Position numbers and translations under genes: made by a program. A DNA stretch of 8,454 bases from NCBI GenBank assembly GCA_002413095.1, contig DHWI01000173.1:23391-31844 (forward strand), given 5' to 3'. This document shows, one piece after another, positions 1-6,057 of this stretch. Below the pieces are notes generated by a model that did not search any database, was not told where the DNA came from, and worked only from the letters and a program-made list of their open reading frames with translations. Numbering within the stretch: the stretch's first letter is position 1; each line of letters opens with the position of its first letter. Origin of the DNA: Thermoleophilia bacterium UBA5186 (lineage in GTDB: Bacteria > Actinomycetota > Thermoleophilia > Gaiellales > Gaiellaceae).

Positions 1-1356
1 GCGAAGACATGCGTCACCGCCGGCAGCGCCTGGCAGAAGTTCACGACCCTGAGCTACACGACCCTGCAGAGCGGCGGCTCGCTCGAGCTCTTCGTCTACC
101 AGGTCGGCACGCCGGCAAGCTCCAGCTTCGAAGTCGACGGGCTATCCCTCACGGCAGGCACGCCGGACACGACTCCGCCGGACACGACCATCACGAGCGG
201 CCCCTCCGGGACGACGACGAGCACGACCGCGACCTTCAGCTTCGCCTCGACGGAAGCCGGCTCGACCTTCCAATGCGCGCTCGACACAGCCGCCTTCGCG
301 GGCTGTACGTCCCCGATGACGTACTCGAGCCTCGCACCAGGATCGCACACGTTCCAGGTGAAAGCCGCGGATCCCGCCGGGAACGTCGACTCGACGCCGG
401 CCAGCGCGACCTGGACGATCTCGAATCCGGCCCCGACGGATCCGGTCATGCTCGCATCCGGCGACATCGCCGCCTGCACCTCCGACGCGGACGAGGCCAC
501 GGCGAAGCTCCTCACGCCCTACCCGGGCGCTACGATCGTCCCGCTCGGCGACAACGCCTACGAGAACGGCACCGTGGACGAATACACGAATTGCTACGGC
601 CCGAACTGGGGCGCGTACAAGGCGTCTTCGAGGCCGACGGCCGGCAACCACGATTACATGACGACGGGTGCCGCCGGCTACTACGGCTTCTTCGGTTCGC
701 TCGCCGGTGACTCGTCCAAGGGCTACTACAGCTACGACCTCGGGTCGTGGCACGTCGTCGTCCTGAACTCGAACTGCGTCCAGGTCGGTGGTTGCTGGGC
801 AGGCTCGCCGCAGGAGACATGGCTCCGCTCGGATCTGGCGGCGCACCCGAGCTCCTGCAAGCTGGCGTACTGGCACGAGCCGCTCTTCACGTCGGGGGGC
901 GTCGGGGCGAACGGCGGCATGAAGTCGTTCTGGCAGGACTTGTACGACTACCGGGCCGACCTCGTCCTGAACGGCCATGCGCACATGTATGAGCGCTTCG
1001 CACAGCAGGACGCGAAGGCGGTGGCGACGGCTGCCGGGATCCGGGAGTTCGTCGTCGGCACGGGCGGCAAGGGCCTGTATGGGCTCGGGGCCACTGCCGC
1101 GAACAGCCAGGTGCTGAACAACACCACGTTCGGCGTGCTCAAGCTCGTCCTGCACCCGTCGAGCTACGACTGGACGTTCATACCGATCCCGGGGCAGACG
1201 TTCACGGACTCCGGGACCGACGCTTGTCACGGCGGCGCGCCCACCGGCGCCGCGAAGCAGGCCGCAACCGACGCACAGGCGCTTCAGAAACAACCTGTTC
1301 CGGTGGCCCCGGTGGAGCACGAGCCGCTCGAGACCCAACCGGCTCAGCAGCCCTAA
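1..1356 (+). CDS. Secreted metallophosphoesterase (purple acid phosphatase-like) with Ig-like domain, 5' end missing
   Basis: The reading frame is open from base 1 to TAA at 1354-1356, giving 451 visible residues; the start and any signal peptide lie upstream. Residues 1-52 look like the end of a beta-sandwich carbohydrate-binding module (ending SSFEVDGLSLT). Residues about 55-140 are one Ig-like domain of the type repeated in actinobacterial surface proteins (PDTTITSGPSG, then GSHTFQVKAADPAGN). Residues about 149-400 are a calcineurin-like phosphoesterase with the purple-acid-phosphatase motif series: GD (154-155), GDNAY (183-187), GNHD (215-218), WHEP (291-294) and GHAH (325-328). Six cysteines (159, 198, 259, 265, 286, 409) fit an exported, disulfide-bonded protein. 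The tail (about 415-451) is rich in Gln, Pro and Ala and looks disordered; no sortase motif or C-terminal membrane helix is seen. The substrate is unknown. A link to the polysaccharide genes rests only on position and the sugar-binding-like domain. An internal ATG at 316 would cut through the Ig domain and is not the start. Confidence 0.9.
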   Translation, partial: AKTCVTAGSAWQKFTTLSYTTLQSGGSLELFVYQVGTPASSSFEVDGLSLTAGTPDTTPPDTTITSGPSGTTTSTTATFSFASTEAGSTFQCALDTAAFAGCTSPMTYSSLAPGSHTFQVKAADPAGNVDSTPASATWTISNPAPTDPVMLASGDIAACTSDADEATAKLLTPYPGATIVPLGDNAYENGTVDEYTNCYGPNWGAYKASSRPTAGNHDYMTTGAAGYYGFFGSLAGDSSKGYYSYDLGSWHVVVLNSNCVQVGGCWAGSPQETWLRSDLAAHPSSCKLAYWHEPLFTSGGVGANGGMKSFWQDLYDYRADLVLNGHAHMYERFAQQDAKAVATAAGIREFVVGTGGKGLYGLGATAANSQVLNNTTFGVLKLVLHPSSYDWTFIPIPGQTFTDSGTDACHGGAPTGAAKQAATDAQALQKQPVPVAPVEHEPLETQPAQQP

Positions 1357-1366
1357 CCTGACCTAG

Positions 1367-1384
1367 GCGACGTCCCCCCGTCGC
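1367..1384 (+). terminator. GC-rich hairpin after the phosphoesterase gene
   Basis: A perfect 6-bp inverted repeat, GCGACG (1367-1372) and CGTCGC (1379-1384), encloses a six-base loop (TCCCCC). A G-T pair (1366/1385) could extend the stem in RNA. It starts 10 bases after the stop codon, the expected place for a terminator, but no T tract follows. Termination is an inference; it could also be a 3' stabilising hairpin. Confidence 0.4.
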
Positions 1385-1394
1385 TCCCTCCCAG

Positions 1395-1400
1395 TACGGT
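1395..1400 (+). promoter_or_regulatory. Possible -10 element upstream of the flippase gene
   Basis: TACGGT fits the loose actinobacterial -10 pattern TANNNT. It lies seven bases before an ATG at 1407, so a transcript would start at or near that ATG and be leaderless. No convincing -35 hexamer is seen about 17 bases upstream. Such short matches often arise by chance. Confidence 0.25.
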
Positions 1401-1406
1401 CTGAGC

Positions 1407-1442
1407 ATGCTGCGGCGGACTCTTCGGCGGTCTCCGGCGTGA
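1407..1442 (+). CDS. Possible 11-residue leader ORF overlapping the flippase start
   Basis: An ATG at 1407 opens an 11-codon frame (MLRRTLRRSPA) that ends with TGA at 1440-1442. That stop overlaps the GTG start of the flippase (1439-1441) in a GTGA arrangement, the usual signature of translational coupling. No Shine-Dalgarno sequence precedes the ATG, but the possible -10 box at 1395-1400 would place the transcript start on it. It would encode a short arginine-rich peptide whose translation could help ribosomes start the flippase, which has no clear ribosome binding site of its own. An ORF this short can occur by chance, so support comes only from the geometry. Confidence 0.2.
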   Translation: MLRRTLRRSPA

Positions 1443-2917
1443 GCGGCGGCGGGCGGAGGATCCTCGTCAACACGCTGTACCGCGGCCTCGCCGATCTCGG
1501 CTCGAAGCTCGCCACGACCGTCCTTTTCGTCCTGATGGCACGCCGCCTCGGCGGCGCGCAATTCGGTGTCTTCACCTTTGCGCTTTCGCTGGTGACGCTC
1601 GTCACGGTGCTGGGCGATTTCGGCCAGAACTCGGTCCTGACGCGGGAGGTCGCTCGGGATCGAAGCCAGCTCGACCGTCACTTCGTCAACAACCTGCTCC
1701 TCAAGCTCATGCTGGCTGTCCCCGCGCTCGCGCTGGCGATCGCGGTGGTCTCGGCGGCATCGACGGACTCCGAAACGCGCACCGTCGTCGCTCTGCTGGG
1801 GACGGCCGTAGTGATCGAGCTCCTCCGCGACACCTGCTTCGCCGTCTTCCAGGCCTATGAGCGCTTGGCCTTCATTCCGCTCGCCCTGATCTCGCAGCGA
1901 TTCCTGACGACCATTGTCGGAGCCGTCGCGCTCTTCCTGGGAGCCGGCGTCGTCGCGGTGGCGGCGATCTACCTCGCGGGCGCCGCGGTCGCATTCGTGA
2001 TCGCGATCTCGCTCGTATTCGGAAAGATCGCCCGTCCGCGACTCGAGCCCGACCCGCGGATCTGGAAGCCCCTGATGCGCGCCGCGTTGCCGATCGGGCT
2101 CGCCGGCGTGTTCGGGACAGTGCTCTTCCGCGTCGACATGTCGATGCTCGCTGCGTTCAAGTCGAAGGCGGTCGTCGGACAGTACGCGGCTGCCTACCGC
2201 CTGTTCGAGGCGACCCTGTTCGTCGGCTGGAGCATCGGCGCGGCTGTGTACCCCGCCTTTGCCCGGCTGACGCCACGAACCACGCCGCAGGTGGGCGCCG
2301 TCTTCGAGCGCGCGATCAAGTTCGTGCTCCTGGTCACGGCGCCGGCCGCTATCGGGGCGACGATCCTCGCGAAGCCCATCGTCGACCTCGTCTACGGCAG
2401 CCCCTACCGCGAGGCGATCACCAGCCTGCTCCTGCTCGGACCCGCGATCTGCCTGTACCCGGTTGCGTATTTGAGCGGGCTGCTGCTCGTGGCGCGCGAC
2501 CGCCAGCGAATCCTGACGATCGTCCTCGGCATCGTCGCGGTCGAGAACATCGTCGGGAACCTCGTCCTCATCCCTTGGCTTTCGCTCGACGGGGCCGCGC
2601 TCGGAACCTCCGTGTCGCAGCTTCTCGCGACGGTGCCGTTGGTGATCTACGCGGCTCGTGTCTGTGGAGGCGTGGACTGGCGCCGGATCCTCGCCGGCCC
2701 GACGCTTGCGGCCGGAGGATGCGCCGCCGCGATGGGCGCGCTCTTCGCCAGGCCTTTGTTCGCGGCTGCTGCGGGGCTCGCTCTCTACGTTGTGCTGGTC
2801 GTAACGTTCGAACGCAAGGCGTTTCCGGACGACTTACAGGGTGTGCTCGACCTGCTCCGCCGTCGGCCCGGCGGCTCGGCGCCGCTGCCGGGACCCGACC
2901 TTCCGAACGCTCCCTGA
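1439..2917 (+). CDS. Wzx-type polysaccharide flippase (oligosaccharide flippase family, MOP superfamily)
   Basis: A 492-residue, very hydrophobic protein with enough nonpolar stretches for about 12-14 membrane helices, the usual size for the family. The N-terminal region is typical: a first helix near residues 20-34, then ARRLGGAQFGVFTFALS (34-50) and GDFGQNSVLTREVARDR (59-75), as in proteins that flip undecaprenyl-linked oligosaccharide repeat units across the cytoplasmic membrane. The GTG start is chosen because no other start occurs upstream in frame, and the next ATG (1535) would remove the first helix. No clear ribosome binding site precedes it, and it overlaps the stop of a possible 11-codon leader. 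The last 25 or so residues are Pro/Gly/Arg-rich and likely cytoplasmic. The gene ends 13 bases from the convergent nucleotidyltransferase-kinase gene. Family assignment is firm; the transported glycan cannot be told. Confidence 0.93.
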   Translation: MSGGGRRILVNTLYRGLADLGSKLATTVLFVLMARRLGGAQFGVFTFALSLVTLVTVLGDFGQNSVLTREVARDRSQLDRHFVNNLLLKLMLAVPALALAIAVVSAASTDSETRTVVALLGTAVVIELLRDTCFAVFQAYERLAFIPLALISQRFLTTIVGAVALFLGAGVVAVAAIYLAGAAVAFVIAISLVFGKIARPRLEPDPRIWKPLMRAALPIGLAGVFGTVLFRVDMSMLAAFKSKAVVGQYAAAYRLFEATLFVGWSIGAAVYPAFARLTPRTTPQVGAVFERAIKFVLLVTAPAAIGATILAKPIVDLVYGSPYREAITSLLLLGPAICLYPVAYLSGLLLVARDRQRILTIVLGIVAVENIVGNLVLIPWLSLDGAALGTSVSQLLATVPLVIYAARVCGGVDWRRILAGPTLAAGGCAAAMGALFARPLFAAAAGLALYVVLVVTFERKAFPDDLQGVLDLLRRRPGGSAPLPGPDLPNAP

Positions 2918-2930
2918 GCTGTCGCTGCGG

Positions 2931-4121
2931 TCAGTCGAGCGCACGCCAGACCTGTCTGGCGATCTCCTCGCTCAGCTCTTCAGGCGGCAGCTCGCCGTCG
3001 AGGCGGACCACACCCAGGCGAGGGGCCTCCGTCCGATAAAGCCGCGCCTGGGCGGTGAGCTCGTCGAGATCGAAGTCGTCAGGCTTGCGTGCGAGGGCAG
3101 TCTCGGGCTCGACGTCGAGGAGGAACGCCGCCGTAGCGCGTGGGCTTAGCTTGCGGATGAGGCCGCTCTGGAAGGCGAACCTCCGCTGCTCGCCGTACTT
3201 GTGCCGCAGCTGAACGACTGAGTCGAGCGCGGAGCGGTCAAAGATCACGACTCGGCCGCGCCCGCTCAGCCCGCGCGCTGCGCGGCGTTGGGTCGAGACG
3301 TTCGCGAGTGCGACGACAGTCGTCCACGCCTGCGTCAGGACCTCGCTGCGTTGGTGGGGCCGCTGCTCCGTTTGAGCGCCCGCTGAGTCGCGCCTGCGGA
3401 GCGCTGCCTTGACGGGGTTTGCCACGACGTCGAGCACGGGATCGTACGTCAGGCGCGTCCAGAAGACGGCGACCTCGAAGTCGAGTCGTTCCAGGGTGTT
3501 CTGGAGGGCGCGCGCTTGCGTGCTCTTCCCTGACCCGTCGAGGCCTGAGAAGGCGACGACGGTCGGTCGGCGCACAAGCGCCCGCAGCCGCTCGACGCGG
3601 GGCCCGCGACCGAGGGGCTCCGTGCCCGGCTCCTCGTAGGCGCTTCGAAGCGCCTCGAAAGCGCGCTCGGCTCCCCAGGCCGCCGCACGGGTCTCTCCCG
3701 TCGTCCAGGCTGACCGGTCCTCTTCGACGGCGGCGCGGATCCGCGCGCGGAGCTTTGAGGAAAGGCCTCCGTCGCGGGCGAACCGGCCGGCGGCGATCAG
3801 GAGCGCGTGGTGCGGCGCGGGACGGGCGACGTGCTGCAGACCGCCGATCGGCCGGGCGTGCTCGTACAGGGCGTCGACCTCCCCGGATCGGAGTTTCCAG
3901 TCCGCCGCCGAAACGAGCTCGATGGACTCGACCGAGGAGCCCTTGAAGAGCGCCCAAACATTGCCACGCTGGAGGAAGCCCGCGGCGGTGAGCGCTTCGG
4001 CAAGCGCGGCGCGTTCGGGTGCGCGCACGAGGAGGTCCAGATCGCGTCCGTCCGGCGGGAGCGAACCGAAAATCACGACGCGATCCCGGACGGCCGAGTC
4101 CACGAACGCAGAGACGTTCAC
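2931..4121 (-). CDS. Nucleotidyltransferase-like plus thymidylate kinase-like P-loop fusion protein
   Basis: A 396-residue protein. The N-terminal domain has the start of a minimal nucleotidyltransferase fold: VVIFGSLPPDGRDLDLLV, with GS at 19-20 and DLD at 27-29, and a possible third carboxylate near E66/E68. A helical region (about 95-180) follows. From about 186 to the end there is a thymidylate-kinase-like domain: Walker A GLDGSGKST (193-201), a DR motif at 295-296, LLDVEPETALARKP (334-347) as the strand and lid-like region, and a late Tyr (Y362). DRS replaces the DRY/DRW usual in true dTMP kinases, so it is probably not the housekeeping enzyme. GTG at 4121-4119 is chosen because it overlaps the upstream stop as GTGA and has GAGG (4130-4133) eight bases before it; the frame is open further upstream only as a shadow of the PHP gene. 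It is last in a three-gene operon. Likely role: nucleotidyl or phosphoryl transfer to an unknown acceptor, perhaps in surface-polymer modification. Confidence 0.85.
   Translation of the reverse strand: MNVSAFVDSAVRDRVVIFGSLPPDGRDLDLLVRAPERAALAEALTAAGFLQRGNVWALFKGSSVESIELVSAADWKLRSGEVDALYEHARPIGGLQHVARPAPHHALLIAAGRFARDGGLSSKLRARIRAAVEEDRSAWTTGETRAAAWGAERAFEALRSAYEEPGTEPLGRGPRVERLRALVRRPTVVAFSGLDGSGKSTQARALQNTLERLDFEVAVFWTRLTYDPVLDVVANPVKAALRRRDSAGAQTEQRPHQRSEVLTQAWTTVVALANVSTQRRAARGLSGRGRVVIFDRSALDSVVQLRHKYGEQRRFAFQSGLIRKLSPRATAAFLLDVEPETALARKPDDFDLDELTAQARLYRTEAPRLGVVRLDGELPPEELSEEIARQVWRALD
2944..2961. terminator. Near-perfect palindrome between convergent genes, possible bidirectional terminator
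   Basis: CGCCAGAC (2944-2951) and GTCTGGCG (2954-2961) are perfect 8-base arms around a two-base centre. In RNA this would probably fold as a 7-bp stem with a four-base loop. It lies 26 bases past the flippase stop and within the last codons of the minus-strand kinase gene. The site suits a stop signal for flippase transcription, and possibly for both directions. There is no T tract on either side, so a canonical intrinsic terminator is not proven; a protein-binding operator is also possible. Confidence 0.45.
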
Positions 4122-4867
4122 GGGCGCATCCTCGAGACCTCGCGCTTCACCCACCGCGCGAGGCCATGGCCCTTCTGCTTTGCGAGATCGGCGGCGCGCA
4201 GCCCCGACAGCGCCGGCTCGTGCACGACCCGAGTGACGGGCACGCCAAAGGCGGTTGCCTGGAACTTGTGCTGGCGGAGCGCGGCGAAGACCGAGTCCAC
4301 GTCCAGGACTCCGTCGACGCCGAGGCGCATAGCCAGCGGAAAGAACTGACGCCGCATGTGGAAATCGAGTCCGACGAACGGGACGGTCGCCCGATGGCGC
4401 AGGACGGACACCGCAAGCGGACTTGGCGCGATGCCGTCGTACCGCCGGTTCCACCATTCGACGCCGTCGAGCGAAGCGAGCGTCGGCTCATCGAGCCGTC
4501 TCCATGCGTCCTTGAAGCGTGGATGCGCGAGTACGGTCACTCCTCCGCTCTCCCTAGCACGTGTGACCAACTCGGCGGTGGGCAAGCCAGGACCGAAAAA
4601 TGCGTTCGCCCCCCAAACGAGCACGTGCACCGAGTTCTCAGCGTTGCTGTACTCGATCCCCGGCACGAGCAGGATGCCGTCGCTCGCCCGCCCGCACTCC
4701 TCGCGATACGCGTCCCAGCGGTCCGCGTCGAAGGTCCGGTCGTGGTCGGTCATGAGGACGGCGTCGTAGCGGCACCGGCGAAGGGCGGTGGCCAGCGCGG
4801 GCAGCGGCCAGTTGCCGTCGTACGACCAGTCGGAGTGCACGTGGGCGGCGGCCCGCGCGAGCGGCAT
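4118..4867 (-). CDS. PHP-domain metal-dependent phosphoesterase
   Basis: A 249-residue protein with the PHP metal-site motifs in order: HVHSDWSYDG (9-18), MTDHD (39-43), GIEYS (70-74), VHVLVWG (80-86), LAHP (113-116) and GLDFH (166-170). These histidines and acidic residues normally bind up to three metal ions and hydrolyse phosphate esters, so the protein is probably an active cytoplasmic phosphoesterase or nuclease. The pattern resembles the COG0613/TrpH-like branch more than CpsB-type tyrosine phosphatases. ATG at 4867-4865 directly follows the stop of the ATP-grasp gene (TGA|ATG), with GAAGG (4876-4880) eight bases upstream. Its own stop overlaps the next gene's GTG by four bases. This strict coupling implies a shared pathway with the ligase and the nucleotidyltransferase-kinase. 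The substrate is unknown; a sugar phosphate, nucleotide or activated carboxylate intermediate is conceivable. Confidence 0.9.
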   Translation of the reverse strand: MPLARAAAHVHSDWSYDGNWPLPALATALRRCRYDAVLMTDHDRTFDADRWDAYREECGRASDGILLVPGIEYSNAENSVHVLVWGANAFFGPGLPTAELVTRARESGGVTVLAHPRFKDAWRRLDEPTLASLDGVEWWNRRYDGIAPSPLAVSVLRHRATVPFVGLDFHMRRQFFPLAMRLGVDGVLDVDSVFAALRQHKFQATAFGVPVTRVVHEPALSGLRAADLAKQKGHGLARWVKREVSRMRP

Positions 4868-6052
4868 TCAGCGGACCTTCGCCAGCACCGGCCGCAGGAC
4901 TTGCTGGACGGTGTCGGCCACGAAGACGGATCGCTCGCCGGGGCGAAGGTTGTACCAGCAGTCCGACCGCCTGACGCTCAGGACATCGCGCGCCGTGTGC
5001 CACCGCGACGGCCACGTGGTGATTGCCCGCGAATGCTTCCCACGCATGACGATCATCAGGTGGACGAGCTCGCTGCCGAGATGGCGGCACGTGATCGGCG
5101 GGGCCTGGGCCGGCGTGCTCGGCCGGAAGCTCTCGTCCATGGCCTGCGCGACCGCCCAGACCGGGTATTCGAAGCCCATTCGGCGCGACAGGCTCATGCT
5201 CCCCCAGGTCCGGCCGTTCAACTCCACAAACCACGGCGCTCCCTCGTCGTCGCGCAGCAGCTCGACCATGAACAGGCCGCGCCAGTCGACAGCCGCGAGC
5301 ATGCGTGTCGCCGCGTCCGCCACGGCGGGATCGACCTCGCGCGACCTGCATGCGCTTGAATGTGAGCCTTGCGGGTTCAGCATGCGGATGCGCTCATGGG
5401 CACTCGGGGCTGCTACGCCGTCCGCAGTCGCCAGTCCGAAGAAGCCCTCGCTCGTCCCGCGCAGCCACGGCTGCACGAGAAGCGGAGCCTGTGATGGAAG
5501 TGACGCGAGCGCGCTTTCGAGCTCGGAGCTGTCCGCATACAAAACCGCGCGCGGGTGGACGATCCGTCCGTCCTCGAACATGAGCGCCCTCGCCGGCCGC
5601 ACGATCCCGGGAAACGGAAGCGACGATGTGCCGTTCCTCGCCTCGGCGACCGACGCGAAGACGGTCGTGGTCGGGACGCTGAATCCGGCCTGCCCGGCGA
5701 GCTCGATCTGCCTGCGCTTGTCGAGCGCGACCTCGACGTTCGAACCGGTCGGACCGGCGAGCCGCACTTGCATCTCGGCGATCGCGCGCTCCGCGAGGGC
5801 GAGCGCTTCGTCGTCGAGCGGCAGCAGCACGTCGGCGCCTTCGAGCGCGGCGGCGATTTCAACAACCGCGTGGTCGACGTCCTCCTCGGGAGCCGCGACC
5901 TCGACGAGCTCGATCCCGCGGGCCTTGCGCAGCGGCGGTTTGGCGCCGCTGCGGGTGAACGCCGTCACCTCATGCCCGGCGTCGCGCAAGCTCCAGGCGG
6001 TTTCCGGTGCGGCGAGCGACTCGGCGAACCCGATGACGACACGGAGGCTCAC
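4868..6052 (-). CDS. ATP-grasp ligase, COG3919-like predicted carboligase
   Basis: A 394-residue protein of ATP-grasp design: an N-terminal Rossmann-like region starting RVVIGFAES (4-12), DKRRQIELAGQAGFSVPTT (111-129) at the linker, an ATP-binding middle (VRPARA 151-156; LLVQPWLRGTSEG 191-203), and the metal-binding strands FMVELL (E264) and WFVELNGRTWGS (E277, N279). The ELN-R-WGS segment followed by GFEYP resembles the COG3919 group, predicted to join a carboxylate to an amine or thiol through an acyl phosphate. An Arg (152) stands where many ATP-grasp enzymes have the ATP-contacting Lys of a VKP-like motif. The C-terminal 75 residues are less familiar. GTG at 6052-6050 is the only upstream choice that keeps the first strand; no good ribosome binding site is seen. 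It is first in the minus-strand operon and diverges from the deacetylase gene with only five bases between the start codons. The substrate is unknown; an amino acid or uronic acid modification of a polysaccharide precursor is a guess. Confidence 0.88.
   Translation of the reverse strand: MSLRVVIGFAESLAAPETAWSLRDAGHEVTAFTRSGAKPPLRKARGIELVEVAAPEEDVDHAVVEIAAALEGADVLLPLDDEALALAERAIAEMQVRLAGPTGSNVEVALDKRRQIELAGQAGFSVPTTTVFASVAEARNGTSSLPFPGIVRPARALMFEDGRIVHPRAVLYADSSELESALASLPSQAPLLVQPWLRGTSEGFFGLATADGVAAPSAHERIRMLNPQGSHSSACRSREVDPAVADAATRMLAAVDWRGLFMVELLRDDEGAPWFVELNGRTWGSMSLSRRMGFEYPVWAVAQAMDESFRPSTPAQAPPITCRHLGSELVHLMIVMRGKHSRAITTWPSRWHTARDVLSVRRSDCWYNLRPGERSVFVADTVQQVLRPVLAKVR
6043..6047 (+). 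promoter_or_regulatory. Ribosome binding site of the deacetylase gene, inside the divergent gene
   Basis: GGAGG ends ten bases before the ATG at 6058, a slightly long but workable spacing. It sits opposite the first few codons of the divergent ATP-grasp gene. It supports 6058 as the true start. Confidence 0.65.
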
Positions 6053-6057
6053 CGGCG

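Noticed and set aside
142..1338. A 398-codon open frame on the minus strand opposite the phosphoesterase
   Set aside because: Its composition is dominated by Arg, Val and Gly as expected for an antisense shadow in GC-rich DNA. It has no recognisable motifs, while the plus strand has a full set of phosphatase motifs.
2931..4121. Housekeeping dTMP kinase (tmk)
   Set aside because: The P-loop domain is fused to an NTase-like domain, has DRS in place of DRY/DRW, and is coupled to PHP and ATP-grasp genes, so a specialised role is more likely.
4122..4457. An N-terminal extension of 112 codons on the nucleotidyltransferase-kinase protein
   Set aside because: The extension overlaps the PHP coding region, is Arg/Pro-rich and motif-free, and begins without a suitable ribosome binding site. 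The GTG at 4121 overlaps the PHP stop and has GAGG eight bases upstream.
4118..4867. Direct assignment of the PHP protein as a CpsB/YwqE tyrosine phosphatase
   Set aside because: The N-terminal motif HVHSDWSYDG and the GIEYS and GLDFH segments resemble the COG0613-type branch, not the CpsB pattern; kept only as a low-interest functional idea.
4019..5359. A 446-codon open frame on the plus strand across the PHP and ATP-grasp genes
   Set aside because: It spans parts of three well-supported minus-strand genes, has shadow-like composition (Arg, His, Pro, Val) and no domain. The opposite strand has clear catalytic motifs.
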